A stretch of DNA of 64,000 nt from positions 62,001 through 126,000 of the forward strand of contig JADHZB010001652.1 of assembly GCA_015657535.1 (NCBI GenBank), given 5' to 3'. Every line of letters begins with the position of its first letter. The stretch's first letter is position 1. This stretch comes from Nephromyces sp. MM_2019. Lineage: Eukaryota > Apicomplexa > Aconoidasida > Nephromycida. Below are positions 50,201-63,539 of this stretch, one piece after another. Below the pieces are notes generated by a model. The model was not told the DNA's origin. It saw only the letters and a program-made list of their open reading frames with translations, and made no database searches. The position numbers and the translations under genes are program-made.

Positions 50201-51540
50201 GAAAAAGTGCTTAATTCGTTCACTAGATGCCTGAATGTGCTTCGGATACCTATAGCTTTATGTTTAATTCTGATCCATAATCCACGAACAGAATCATTTA
50301 GCTAATTTCGGAGGATGTAAATTGCGAGAAAACATGAGCAGCAGCATGAACATTTTCGATCGTAAAGCTTCTTATGGCATAAAGCAGTAAGTTTAGTAGG
50401 AAGAAGGAGACTCATCTCTGGCTTGTCCATAAAAGAGATTCAGAAAAAAATAGCGGATCAGCAAATACATAGGCTATCATCATGCATCCGACCCTCAAAG
50501 AAAAACTCCCCATTCACAGGAATATTTGTTCATTGTATGCTAACAATTGGACACCATCAAAAGAAAATTTACTACGTACAAAATATATTGTAAGTGTTAA
50601 GGAAGCTTTGTCATATCAATGTTATACTACCAGCACCATCTATAAGCAAACTAGCTCCCTAATTATAGAAAACGTAACAGCGTCTGTGTAGTAAGACTTC
50701 TAGCTAATGTTGCAATACTAAGTTTAAAGCAGAAGTGATGTTTTGATGAAGGGGAGTTGGGTAAACCTGCTAGATACTAAGTTTCATTGAATGTCTATTA
50801 GCTGAATAGTTTCAGTCTTTAAATGCTGGAGCACACATACAGAACCTCGAGTACCCGGGAATGTGCATATTTATCGTGTGCAGCATGGTATTATTCTCTA
50901 GAGCATTACGCAATCACGAAACATTGATGCGGGACATGCACAGCATTCCACTAAGAAATGAGCGGTACCCGAAAAATGACAGTAGATCCATAACAACGCA
51001 ATTCAATTTCCCGAAATAAACCGAGCAATATCACACATCAAATTAAAAATCAGTTTGGAAAAATTCCTTTCAGAGCATACACCTTGAAGCAAATTTACCT
51101 AGCGGCGTACACAACCTGAGTCATTGTTGTAATGTGCTAGTAGATCGAGGTGGCGCTTCCGATACCAGGTAACGAAGCCTTCTAATTGAAGTTAGCGTAT
51201 GTATTTATGCAAGCTTTATATTCTTTTTATCAGAAAAACTTTAGTGTTACAAAAAATAGTGCCACTATTTCGGTACTCATTCTTTGAAGCATTCCTATCC
51301 CAGGCGCAAAAAGGATTATGCTTATATAAAATATGAGGATTATATAGCAAAGCCTTCGTTTTCGCCTAAAAAAAAGTTGATTTCTATGAAGACTAAATTT
51401 TGACTCTTTCTAGGAAGCGTCAAATAAACTTTCCCCTTGCTAAAGATATTTCAGCACTGTATCCAGCTCAAAAGTTAAATCAGATGAACGAAATTAGTTC
51501 AATGTATGATGCGCCCTTTAAAGGCGCTTATTCTTTGTAG
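47261..51540 (+). CDS. Long low-complexity orphan protein, about nine exons
   Basis: The main exon (ATG at 47567) runs to 48932 and encodes 455 residues rich in Ser, Tyr, Pro and Asn, with a basic patch near KKFMGVKMSVNGYKPAKR. It ends in phase 1 and continues at 49848-50036 (GGHDSSYLRGSETLHEAYDD), then from 50158 (HYSKIIDISHIFQQKK). Next come 50292-50386 (NHLANFGGCKLRENMSSS, donor GTAAGT), 50473-50589 (IRPSKKNSPFTGIFVHCM, donor GTAAGT), 50634-50690, an exon from 50816, 51074-51168 and 51414-51540 (KRQINFPLAKDISALYPAQ, ending GAYSL-stop). Most junctions are phase-consistent; those around 50.2 kb and 50.7-51.0 kb are not settled. An upstream open segment in the same frame (47261-47437, MDYKFFTPKERTTMDWKELE) is separated from the main exon by one TAA. 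No domain is recognised. Confidence 0.65.
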
Positions 51541-51755
51541 TAGAACTACTGAAAAAGTGTTTCGCATTATTTTTTTCCTTTGGTAAAGTGGTGTAGTACG
51601 CATAGCTTCAAGCAAGAGATGCAGCAGGCTTATAGAATTGCATAAGGCTTGAGAAAATGAAATGGATATATAACTTCGGCAATCAAAGGATAAGTACATA
51701 ATCTTGCTCAACCTCATTCTGCGTGAAAAAATTTCGCAGGGAAAGCAGGATTCGT

Positions 51756-52490
51756 ATGTCAAGCGCATGTAGACTAAGTCCCTTCATGGAGGGCTCTTCT
51801 ATAGCCCCCCAAGGGCCTCTGGAAACCTCTGGTGATGCAGAAATCCCGTCTACGGGAGAAAATTCGGAAAATTTCCCCAAAAATGGCTTTGCAAGGACTT
51901 TAAGCTCATTTAACGGTGAAGAATTGAAAAAAGAGCTCGAAGCGGCGCAGTATGATCTTTTCTCAAAAAGGCTTGAAACAGCACGATTGCTCGAGGCAGT
52001 GGCAGAAAAAGATTTTAGCATTGCTCATCTGGGAAATCAATTAAGAATAAGAGCTGCGGAGGCGCGCAAGATCAAAGAAGAAACTGACAAGCTTTTCAAT
52101 AAGCAACAAGCTATAGTGAGTAGGTACAAGATAGACATAGAAATCGCTGCACAGCAGCAACAGAAGATTAAGGAGGAGATGAAAAGAAGAGACTTAGAAA
52201 TACTCGAGCTCAAAGCCAGTAATGCAAGATTAGGAGCGGTGGCGAGGAAGCAAGAAAGCAGAATTAAAGCTTTAATAGAGAAATTAGGTGAAACAAAGCT
52301 TGAAATAGCAAGGGTGATAGACAACACGCTAGATAAAGAAAATGAAATAAGTGAAATAAAAAGCCAGCTACTCGAGTACAAGCGTAATGAGGAAAGAATA
52401 TACTTAGGGCGCATGCTGCGGAACCAGCATTGCACCATAGATACATTGCTATCTTTAGAAGGTGAAATTTGTAAGTGCAACGAAGTGTAA
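51756..52490 (+). CDS. Coiled-coil protein, about 244 residues
   Basis: The first 55-60 residues are Ser/Pro-rich and disordered-looking (MSSACRLSPFMEGSSIAP). From about residue 60 to 225 there is a continuous heptad-type coiled coil rich in Glu, Lys, Leu and Ile (ELKKELEAAQYDLFSKRLE; QKIKEEMKRRDLEILELK; KENEISEIKSQLLEYKR). It ends with a short Cys-containing tail, EGEICKCNEV-stop. The ATG at 51756 is chosen; the frame is open upstream, where an acceptor-like TTCGCAG lies 16 nt away, so an earlier exon is possible. It starts 215 nt after the preceding gene on the same strand. A structural or tethering role is inferred from composition only. Confidence 0.75.
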   Translation: MSSACRLSPFMEGSSIAPQGPLETSGDAEIPSTGENSENFPKNGFARTLSSFNGEELKKELEAAQYDLFSKRLETARLLEAVAEKDFSIAHLGNQLRIRAAEARKIKEETDKLFNKQQAIVSRYKIDIEIAAQQQQKIKEEMKRRDLEILELKASNARLGAVARKQESRIKALIEKLGETKLEIARVIDNTLDKENEISEIKSQLLEYKRNEERIYLGRMLRNQHCTIDTLLSLEGEICKCNEV

Positions 52491-55169
52491 AAAAGGTGCA
52501 AATAAAATTAATCGAAAATAATGGGTAATAGAAGAAAGGAGATTGCCCTCTAAACAGCGCATCGATGACGGATACACGGCAGTGCGAAGAAACAATTTTC
52601 TCCTACTAATTTTTTTTCAATCATATACTTTGCTCTGTTACTTTCTCCGTTTTAAAATTAGCGGCAGCTACAGTTTTAAACAATATTCAGAACCTGAAGG
52701 GGTCTCAGCACCAATAACTGCGTATCCAGAGCATCGCAGGGCTAGTAGCCTGGTATTGCACTTCGATTAATGCTTTAAGTGCACAAATTGTTGTTGAATA
52801 GCCATTTATTGTGGCATATGACTAAGCCCATAACGGGGCCAAATTTGAGTGAGGTCAGAGCTAAAAATTTGAAAGATATTATTATAATGTCATGGAAATA
52901 AAACTAATATTACTTCTCGCAAAATGAGAAAAACAGCATAACTCATTCAGCAAAAGCAAAGCGCAATGGCCTCAAAAGTGCATCAAACATTCGCAAAACC
53001 GCCAGTTGTTCCTAAACTAGGAACTCAGTAAATTTTCCTAGTATTAAGGTTATATAGCTCTCATTGTCATGAACATTCTTTTAGATAATATAAAGTAGGT
53101 ATAGCAATTTTTGGCGCTTTATTTTCGCGAGCGAATACACTTTTCTGAATAATGATACACTTAAATCCTGCAATTGGGAGTACACACCCTTTAGTTCACA
53201 TGTATAGGCAAATAGTAGACAAGCCAAGCATACGCTTAAAAACCACCAGCCTACATCATTCTAAAGCGATTCCCACACTAAATCCTAGAAGGAAACAAGC
53301 TGAAGTGCTTTCCACGATTAAGCGTTTTTGTATCCTTTATAAGATAATTTCTCAAAACGATATATTCATATGGACTGACGACTTTTGCAACATGGAAGTA
53401 CTTGAACATATTCAACTCCTTATTTGCCTCAAAAATTTTGCATGCTGGAGTCAGCTTCGTAATATCTCAGCTTGCAATATTTATTTCGAAAATACAAAAC
53501 AGCGCAACACTTATTAATAAAGTTGTTCGTGATAATTCTGTCTGTTTCAAAAAAATACACATAATTAAAAGAAGTTTCAAGTGCATTGTATGCATCTCAA
53601 GCAGGCTGATAAGCAAATGCGCATCGCTCTTGCTTCAGCGCAGGACATGAAATCATCATATATAAGCTTAACATATTAAAAGATATATGCAGAAAGCTAA
53701 GCATTGTACATGAGTACCAGAAAGCTCTCAATGATGGCAATGTATAGATCATAGTCTTTTCAAGCATACTAAGCTCAGCTCCTATTGAATGAAAAGAACT
53801 TGTGAAAAGTATGAAATATTATGCATAATATGGCTTTTCATAGCTGCAGCAGCCAGTCACATAAAAAAGCAATTTTATTCGTTATTAATGCTTCGTGTAG
53901 TGGTAGAAGCATCTGAGTATCCCTTGCTGCTGTGTGCCATGCCTGAGACCAGGTGAATTTCATATATATTAAACGAAGTAAGGCATAAACTTTGAGTAGT
54001 AAGGGCGACTTTGGGCAGCCCTGCTGACTTCTATTCATAGGTTAAACCATGCCAACCGATACAGTAAAATGAGTTTAGGACACACTTCAAGCCACATTCA
54101 TTAAATCAATGCAGCTGAGTTAATCATGCCTTAAAAATATACCAAATTTCCCTCAAGAACAAAAAATTAGAGGCTATAGTGGAAAACTATGATCACCATT
54201 AAAACAGACACACAGCCTGCTATCACAAGTATTATTAAAATCAGTTAATACTCAAGTATCTAGCTGCAGTTATTTTACCGAAATTATTTTAGTAAGATAT
54301 AAGCAAAAGCAATTTGGGGAAAATGTGCCTAATTTTAATAGAAATGTGAGCTACAAGGCTACGCAAAACATCATTACAAGCACGCACATCAAATTATTCA
54401 GATAGTCGTGCCAGTGCAAATTGGGCGCAAAATTTCTAGGCACTAAGCGTTAGTACAGTAAAAGGAATATCCTAGCAACAAAAATTAAAAGACTTAATTT
54501 CGCGGCTAGAAATATGCTGATAATAATTCAAAAATTGGCGAAAAATATTTTCCATAGCGAGGCAATTGCAGCTGCACTAGAAACTGAGTCAAACTAGCAG
54601 CCATGCCTTGAATTGGAAGAAGTTACATTGAGCTTGTAAGAATGATCATCAAAGCAGAAAAATGCGATATACCAAGGCATAATAAGGTAAAAATTTTCTT
54701 AAAAAGCAATAGCCTAATTGCATCTCTCTTAAAAATTTTTTAAATAGCTAAGGACCTTGGCAAAAATGAAGCTAAGTTCTTTCTTTAAGTAAATCAGTAC
54801 TTCTACAGCACGTGAACACACACACGCATGCACACATAGATAGACGAGGCGTGATAGGGCAGAGTTTCATGGGAAGAAGATGATGATATCTTGAGTTTTA
54901 TTATCTGTGCAATAAACAAGTTCTTTTCTGCCCATATTTGCTCCACACCATGCATTTCAGAAGTTATCTCCCTTTTTATTCATGCTTCCCCCATATGAAG
55001 GATGGGCATGTAAAATCAACGCAGTTTTATCATTCCCTTCTTTAAATCCAGCCCCCAACCCCCGGTTCATCAAGATACCTTTTTTGAAATTAAGTTATGA
55101 ATCAACAGTATTAATTATCGCAGGCTAATTATTAGAAAAATACTTTTTTCTATGAAATTTCACTTAAAT
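52491..55169. other. Convergent intergenic interval, AT-rich
   Basis: Lies between the stop of the coiled-coil gene and the stop of the minus-strand gene ending at 55170. It is A-rich on the plus strand. The longest open frame (53152-53517, plus) has no domain and unremarkable composition, so it is not called. A CA-rich run occurs near 54817-54838. Nothing else was seen. Confidence 0.5.
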
Positions 55170-57078
55170 TTAAATTTGTGGCAATTTCGTTGCCCACTCT
55201 GGCCTTCCTCGAGATTTGCCTGCGCTCTTGGAAACCCAGCTTGGTTTCCACTCAGGTCCAAGCCACTGCCATTTACCTGATTTTCCCTGTAGCTGCATCA
55301 CATGATCAAATTATTTTAGTATGCAGATAAAATGGAAAAGAGGAATATACTTTAGTACAGAATCCAACACACATAAATGATAAAAACGCTCGGCACACGC
55401 CATATTCCAACATTCTTAGAAGAGGGTGAAACCGGAAAGCAAAAAAAGCAGTGCAGCTGAGGCCAAAGAGTACATTAATACCTTGTAATATCATACTTTC
55501 GAGAATAAAAAAATTCTTCACAAGACACAAAATCAGGGTTAAGAATAAGTACAGAATAATAGAAACAAAACCCATTTTTTCAAAGTATTCTTAAGATCTT
55601 GATCTACCCGGGGTGCTGACCTTCATGAAGATAACCGCAGAAACGTAAAGAAAGATAATATTTCAACCACCACGACTGGTTCATGCTTTGAAAATAGGAT
55701 TTATAAGTTTATTAGCTTAATTTAACAAAATTATTTTTTCATTATTCCACCACTTCAAGATGCAGAGAAAAGCAATACTCGCGAAAAATTCTGTTCAAAC
55801 TATAACATTTTCATGGCTTCTGCTTACCATCCTTGGTTTACCACCACGCCGATTCCTTGGGGGGATGAAGTTTACTTTTCTAGATTCATCACCATATAGC
55901 TGCAAGAGAATTTTTATTCAAGTAGCGACTTTAAGTCTTGAAAAAATATGATTTACACTACACTTAAACACATTGAAAAAGCATCATAATAGCTAATTAC
56001 ACAAGAAGCAGTCCCAAGCTCAGCATTTCATAAATAACGAAGATGCGGCAAGGCAAAGAAAAAGCGATTTTTACTGTATTATCCTAATAAAAAAACTAAA
56101 AACATAGAAGACTACAATGAAGCAGCCATCGTAACAAAAAGAAAAAGAATTGATTTTCGATCGGTTTGCGGCTGCTGAAAACCGTACAGGAGTAAGAAAA
56201 AAAAATAATCCGTTAGCTGGCCGTTAGCTACATGACTATGGCAGATAACCCTAAAAAAATAATGCATTTTCTCCAATTTATTGAATACATAGAATGAAAC
56301 ATCATTTAGAGCTGAAATCCATGGCAGTTGGTGCACTTTTTACAGGATTTTCTTACCCTGAAACTCGTGTGAAAGTGATGCATTTGAGCGATAAAAGGTC
56401 TAACCAATTTTCAAATCAAGAACAAATCTATTTTTCATTTTGAAAGACAAAACAAAAAAGTACAAGTAAGCAGATCGAAGCTACTGTAGAGACTCTCTGG
56501 AATCTTTTGCCTTTGAAGATTGAAGTAGCTTTGCGTACGATGCGAAATTATGTCTTTTTTTAGAGCTAAAGAGGTGGTTTGCGAGACACATACAGAAACA
56601 TTAGATATTAAGCCACTGGAGGGCCAAGCAAAAAATGAAGCTAGTGATATAGCATTGTTTTAAACGGTGTTTTCCAACAGAATGAAGCAAATATCCAGTT
56701 TAAGCAAAAAAATACCAGCCTAATAGTGAATTGATGCCAGCAAAATACAGCAAACCATAGAAATTCATTGCATCGAAACTATCTTGAGAGTATTCAAAGT
56801 TAGCAAGACTCTCAAATAAACCATGCTCCCAAGCCAGAGATTGATTAGATAATCAAAGAAAACCATAGCTCATCGATTATATTTTTTGATACCTGAGAGT
56901 CCAGCTGAGCTAAGAAGTTCAGCACCGTAAGACTACCTTCTCCTGGAAGATATGTTAAAAATTCATAAAGAGAAGCTGAATAACTATCAAAATCATGCAA
57001 CATACGTTTGCATAGAGTAGCTACCTCACGCAATACATTGCAGTCCAAAAGGCCCTTAACTTCATAATCTACGCTGTC
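55170..57078 (-). CDS. Short-exon orphan gene with Trp-rich basic C-terminus
   Basis: Supported minus-strand exons: 57078-56893 (62 residues; VLREVATLCKRMLHDFDSY, YEFLTYLPGEGSLTVLNFL), 56399-56357, 55899-55828 (LYGDESRKVNFIPPRNRRGG then KPRM, acceptor CTCTTGCAG, donor GTAAGC) and terminal 55292-55170. The last two join in phase 0 and end with GKWQWLGPEWKPSWV, then SKSAGKSRGRPEWATKLPQI-stop. That tail combines several tryptophans with a KSRGRP element like the core of an AT-hook. Another exon probably lies near 56.58-56.51 kb, but its frame is ambiguous, and the 5' end is not found. Nucleic-acid binding is a guess from the basic tail. Confidence 0.5.
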
Positions 57079-58058
57079 CTCGAGTTATGGTCAAAACATA
57101 ACCCCAAAAGCAAATATTAAGGCGATAGTGGATAGTGGCATAAAAATTGGGGTCAAAAAATGGGATAAAAAATTGATAAAATTGGAGAAATATAATACAG
57201 TTAGTGTACGTACATGAGAGAAATAGATAGCGACGCTCAATGGAGTGGTGCTATACGAAGAGCCTACGGAATTTGGCTGCATAATATTCATGCTGAACTT
57301 CCGCTTTCAGGAGAGGGATACCCACGTACACATGCAGAAATGAAACTTCTAGAAGAAACTCAAGTTGAGGGATACTCACACACACACGCACAAAAAAACC
57401 TTTGGAAGGAACTCGAAACCCACACACAGAGAGGAAAAAATATTTAGAGTTTCAGTAAAATCGCATCACCGCAAGTTTGACGTAAAGACAAAGCTTCAAC
57501 TATGCTGCAGTGAAGCTCGTGAAGAATGCAACCTTTAAAAGTTGATCTTTTCTTCACTAAAAAATTCATAATCTAGCAAGCTGCTTAATCCTTTAAAATG
57601 CAAAATTTGTAATCTTTTGCTCAAATTAAACATTGCAGGTTTTTTAGAAATATAGCCAAGAAGGTTAAAGGAAACAAAATAAGATTATTTTTCTTACATT
57701 CTGCAGAAATAGATAAATCATCTCAGGAAAAAAGTGAAGAAAAGTATCAGCCAGCTGTGCACACCTTAGGCAAACAATATTTCTACGAGATGCCTAGCAG
57801 ATTTCAAAAACTATAATGCCCCGAAACTGCTACATAAATGAAAGCCGAGCTCCTATCAGTATTAATTCGCTTAAACTATATATATGATAACATGCTTTCC
57901 AGATTCCATCACGCACACAGACATATAAGCCACCACCTCATCACTCACACACACACACAAATATACCACCACCTCATCACGCACACGGCAACCATAAAGC
58001 GCCACATGAAGCCATCTTCATCGAAAAGATAGAAATCCAGCCCCTTCTTAGCATACTA
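57079..58058. other. Intergenic or intronic interval with simple repeats
   Basis: AT-rich; it separates two minus-strand genes or is an intron if they are one. It contains CA-rich stretches and a 36-bp duplication at 57930-57986 (unit starting CCACCACCTCATCAC). The plus-strand open frame at 57214-57447 is built partly on these CA repeats and is not called. Confidence 0.5.
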
Positions 58059-61000
58059 TCACTTTATTATATATAGATATATATCCATCCTACCAAGTGA
58101 ACTTATAAGAAGCTTTATAAAGACTACCGATATCCCGTGAAGCCGATACAATTGAAAACACCATAAGCGGGGAGTTCCAGCGGCCTTCTTCGCTTCATCA
58201 TCAAAAGCAGCTTTGTCAAGAGTATCTTCGGGGGGCATAGGATCAGACAAAGCTGTGCGATGAGTTAAGTGTTTCGAGCTTTCTTGCTCTGAATCATATC
58301 GGCTTAGTTTAGGTTGTTTACTTTCCCCTTGTTTTTTTTCTTCTTTTTCTTCTTCGTTTTCTCTGAAATTATAAAATTGGAGTGCCCCTACAATGCCAGG
58401 GATAACTTGCTGCTGTTTCTTGCTCGGTAAATTACGCTCCACATGGTAAAATTTATCGCTTTCCAGATCGCTAACCTTCGCATCAACCGGGTTCCTTTGG
58501 CTAGCTTTAATACGGTCAAGGTCCTGAGAGATCTTGACAGGATGAATGCTTTCATCCAGATTTGAGGCTATCCCTCTTGATTCGATAAGAAATGCTTTAA
58601 GAGCGTGAGCAAAAGCCTCATCGTGATCTCCAATGCTAAATAAATATAAACGAAATTTCAAGCTTTTTGAGCATACTCCAGTGTATTTTCCTGGGATTTT
58701 GAGTATCAATGACCTTCTTCTAGCTCTAACTTTTAAATCAGCGGTAGCTTAGAAGTACAGATTTTCAAAAGGAATTTTTAAGCTACAGATATCATGAAAA
58801 AGGCTAAAAATGGGGGCTTTTAAAGCGAATGAAAAAAAAACATCCCAAAAAAACTAAGATCAAGCGAAAAATACAAGACTGGAAAAAAACAAAGGTACGC
58901 TGCTTAAAGCAAAGGCATAGAGTTAAACAAATTTGCCTACTAAACAACCAAAAATATAATATCGTTCTGGTCACTTTAGCTTACCTAAAGTGCTTCACAG
59001 CGAGAGCTATATGTAAGCGAGTTTGCAAAAAATGTCTTGCATAGGAAGACAGGGACTCAATATTACTCTCGCTCAAATTTTTCCCATCAATATCACTAGA
59101 TCGCGAGTCACTTAAGACTTCTTTAAGCTTCATAATCGCTTGCTGATTTCCATCTTCAAAAGCGCAAATACCCCGAAATTGCACCTCCTTGATGGAAAAA
59201 ATTTGGCAAAATCGAGCAAGCGATAAAATATTTTTATTTGCAAATGATGTTTCAAGTTTTTCTCCAAACTCAGGCTTCAACGAAGAATGCTGCACATGTA
59301 ATCTGCGAGCATCATTTGTGCTGCCAAACCCTTTATCTTCCATTCCATTCCTTAAACACTGAACTTCATCAGAAAGAGTATCTATATCCTAAAGAAAATT
59401 TAGCCCTCCAAGGGCAATCAAATAAGCGTTTATTAAAAATAGAATTGCTACATGCATGCGCGCTCTGTAGAAATCTTTTATTTTATATGGTGTTTGCAAT
59501 AGGTTTCCAAAGTGTATAGAAGCATAAACATTAGGCAATATAAAGTCAAACTTGAGCAAAAAAAACTAGAGTGAGTTAGAGGCTGAGATAAAAACAACCT
59601 GAGATGTGAAGATGGCATGCTTAATACCCTGAAAATTTCATACCAAAAAGAGGCTAATCATTGAATGATTATAATTCTATGAAAAAAAAATACCAGTGAA
59701 AAAACAAAAAAGCCTAAAGCAGAATATTGAAAAGACGACAAAAAACCGTATATTCAACGAAAATAAAGCTAATTCTTCCAGAGAAAACAAAGGCACTAGC
59801 TGAAAAGCAAAATATTAAGATGACTATTAGCATTTTCACGAGTTTCTGATAACACATTTCCTAAGAAAAGACACTGCTTAACGTTACAGAGATGTAATGA
59901 GCAGCCTACCATAAAGCATATTTGAAAAAGCCTTTTCTTACTGCAGAATAAAGTAGTGTACTAGCAGACGCAGAAAAATATACAAAGGATATTCTAGGCT
60001 TGAGACAACGAGCTACGAATTCCATCCATAAAGTCTCCTATATTTAGCAGAAGTAGACCTAACAATAGAATAGAAGTAAATACAAAATATAGAAAAAATT
60101 CAGACTAGAGCAGTAGATAAAATCTGGTTTATGATGCCTCTTAAAGCACCACGTATACGGTATTTTCAGGTTATTTTAATCCTCAAGTATATAAAATCAA
60201 GACTTATAACAATAGAAATTGTCAAACAAGAAGAGGGAGGCAATAAAGCCTCCTTCCTGATCGAAGACTATAAGCAAACTAAAAAAAAAAGCAGGAAGCT
60301 TCTATGAAGATGCAAAATATACCTTCATACTAAACTCTTGTATATCCAAAAGCATGAGTTTCTTCTGTATGAGGGCCTGATTTGGAGCTAGAGACACTAA
60401 TCCATCTTCATGGGCAAACTCTCTTGCCGAATTTATTCTTTGAAATTTTTCCTAAATTATTCAAAGTAATCAGACAAGCAATTTACAGATAACCAGCAAA
60501 TGCGAGAAACCGCATAGAAAAAATATTGCATTCAAAGTGAAAATAAGTAAACCTATAAATTCAAAGCAAATTTGCTCCTTGAATCTAGTGTGTTATTAAG
60601 TTCGTACATGGTAATATTCTCTAGGAAAACTTTTAAAAAAATTTCAAGCGAAACAGTATTTAGACAAATATCCGAACATTTTAAGACTATTAGACAATAA
60701 CATCCTTCAAGAGATTCAATGAAGATACTATAGTACTTGATCATTCAGATAAATCAACCCTTTTACACAAAAGCAAGAGAATTTCATGGAGATTCTTCAA
60801 AAAATGTTGAAAAAAACCTTCATTATCCCCATAATCCTGTATTCGTTTTGAAACTCCATGAAGAAAAAAATGAGGATTATCAGAGAATGGCTTTACTTAC
60901 GGGTTCATTGTTTTTTTTCCCAAAATTCAAATCTTCAAATGGAAAAAAGTCTGAAAGTGAAATATACCATAGGATTATATGCTAAAAAATTGATAATTAA

Positions 61001-63539
61001 GAAGAAAAGGAAAAAAATAGCAAAACTCCCCATAGAAAATACCTCAAAACATAGCACGAAACACTCATACTATCAAAAAACCACTATCTATTGCTTACTT
61101 ACTGAAAAAATCTAAAAAAAGATACCGAAAAATGGTTTATTGTATGTTTTTCTAACTGCTTCAGCTGCTTAAATCACGTCATTTATTGTAGCAAACAGTT
61201 ACTAGCTCAGAAAATAACCTTCCATATATCTACGGTCTCCAGTAAAAAAGGTATACTAATGGACTGGGTACAATGGGTAGAGAGAGAGCCCTCTTTAAAA
61301 CAAAAACCATATGACGGAATTATGCATATTTAAGTGAATTTATAAGATGGTTCTAGACCAGAGTACAGCCGTAAACTGTGAAATATTATCACCGAGAGAG
61401 AAAGTATTGTACTTACTAGGATGTGTGCTTTCATTGAGAATCTTGGCGTAAGCGTCGACACCGTGAAATTGGAAGCTACGGAGCGATTTAAGAATATTTT
61501 CCTGGAAGCCGGGCAAATTATGGTATATAGAAGCATAAAAATAAACTAAAAAAGGGAGAAAAAGGCAAAAAACATTGGAATTTGTTAGAGACATAGATCG
61601 AAGCTAATGAAGCGCAAAATTCATCAAATTTTCAAAAAAATTCCGTACTAGTGCATAGTCATACCGGAAAGTCACAATAATTAACCAATTGGTGCTCAGG
61701 TAACAAGGGGGGCCAAGATGACTTTCCCAGGGTTCTAAGCAGAGTAACCAGATGTATTTTATTGTGACGGCAAGGAATCACCGAAAACGCATGTTAATAC
61801 TAGAAAAAATAACTCACTTTCACAACTAGAAAAAGTACTACGTTTTAGGACTAAGTGGACACACACATACCCAAAAATGCGCATAAACACAAATCCAGAT
61901 GCGGCATCAGACATCACTAACATAATCAAAGTAAGCTTATTCAAATCAAGAGAATTTTCCCACAATTGCACATCGTTGCAGTGTGCCTTAGCTACCTCTT
62001 TCTATTTGATTACCTCCAAGGGGAGTAAGAAGCATCCTCAGAGAAAGTTATTTTCTTCTCCGCACGCGAAAGGAAATCTTGAAAGGAAATTTCAACTTTA
62101 TTCTTTGACAAGCTGCCGGATAAAGCTGTCACAAATTATGATAATAGCAGAATAGATGAACATCAGATACAGCGAAATATCAATCAAATGGAAAAATTGA
62201 TAATGACGTGTGAAGAAATTAAGCCAAAAAAATAATCATAAGGAATCTTAGTGCGAAGTAACAATGAGAGTTTTTATTTGCGTTAAGCAAGAAAGTAATA
62301 CAGTGAGGTGTTGCTACCAAATTATTTTTCTTCTTCTTCTTTTTCCGCTTTTCCTCCTCCTCCTTCTTCAGGCACTTAAGGGTGCTCTAAATTCGCTGTT
62401 AAATATAGCACCCACGGGTACCGAACGCATTACGAATAAATACATACTGCTTGAACTTATAGAAAGAGTAATGTATCGAAGCTGTGAAGCGCATTTTTTT
62501 TCATAAAATTTAAGGCAGCTTACTTCTATAAACGAAATGCAAACAAAAATCTCACCGCGATGGTAGTCGACTTCCCCATCGTGTACGTGTACAACAGTGG
62601 GTAAAGAGCGAATCTTCAATTTTCTGGTTAAAGGACAATTTCTGTCAGCATCAAACTTGAAGAAGCGCAGCTTATCTCCAAATTTTCCCCAGGCAATACT
62701 ACTAGAAAGACCTGATACATGCTCCTCTACTGAAGTGGAGGGTAAGTTCCAGCTGTCAAGCGGTTAAAATCGGTTTAAAAGTAAACGGCTACTGCCATCA
62801 GTGAGGGCATTCAATAAAAAATGGTGCATACAACAGCAACAGCCATAGAACAATTTAAAAGTAAATTAATTACATGGATGAGGTTCAAATCAGAATCGGC
62901 GTGTGCCGCAATGTCAAGCCCATGAAAATAAATCAAAAAATTACAATCTTTGTATTTTTATAAAAATATTCGTTCTTAAAATTAAAATTTTAATGATAAG
63001 CACAGCTACTTCAGCAGCTCATGATTTTCCCGCAAAAAGAATATGTGGGGGTGTACATAGACCCCCGCATGGCATATATACTTGCACTCAAAAAAAATCC
63101 TTAGCCGTTTATATAAAATAATTTATAAACAATGCTTAAAAATCAGGAAAATAAGCGGAACACAATGCTAGGAATGATGAAGATACCAAGAAAAGCTAAT
63201 GCGTTCTTCAATCATATAGCACAATTTAGAATATCGGAAAAATCCTCAAAACGGATATGTTATGATAATACACGTAGCAATCAAAATCGCCTAGGTATAA
63301 TTTCCATACCTAGCCTTTGCAAGAACGAAGCATGATTTTCCTTCAAATACTTCTTCAACCCTTCTTCTTTGGCTAATATCCTCGAAAGAGATGGCATCAG
63401 CAGAAGGTTCAGAGGACGAGCGAGCGACGAATCTCCGGATCTTAAAGTGTAGGCAACCAAATGGTAATCTGCCACTTTGAGCTCCAGGAAAACTTTGGTA
63501 TAGAGCGGAAGTTACAGATTTTAATGCTGCTGGTGACAT
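58059..63539 (-). CDS. Thioredoxin-fold/TPR protein (CnoX/YbbN-like), CXXC lost
   Basis: Exons on the minus strand: 63539-63310, 62752-62556, 62125-62014, then 61501-61417, 60451-60323, 59388-58985 and 58635-58059. Junctions are phase-consistent except on either side of the 61501-61417 exon, where at least one short exon is missing. The first exon starts MSPAALKSVTSALYQSFPGA, a basic, hydroxylated presequence typical of organelle import. Residues about 55-150 form a thioredoxin fold: CFVLAKASWNLP (strand plus the usual WCxxC site, here without cysteines), RFFKFDADRNCPLTRKL, then IRSLPTVVHVHDGEVDYH with the cis-proline. The C-terminal half has a TPR-like helix pair (RLHIALAVKHFSIGDHDEAF then AHALKAFLIESRG), as in bacterial CnoX, followed by an acidic Lys/Glu tail. 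A holdase or chaperone role in mitochondrion or apicoplast is inferred. The terminal hydrophobic stretch before the stop at 58059 could be intron read-through. Confidence 0.7.

Noticed and set aside
53152..53517. 121-codon plus-strand frame
   Set aside because: No domain, no supporting splice partners, and it lies in an interval with intergenic composition.
57214..57447. 77-codon plus-strand frame with His/Thr repeats
   Set aside because: Its second half is built on CA repeats and it overlaps no exon chain.
57900..57990. CRISPR-like spaced repeats
   Set aside because: Only a two-copy 36-bp duplication with CA repeats; no regular repeat-spacer structure, and the genome is eukaryotic.
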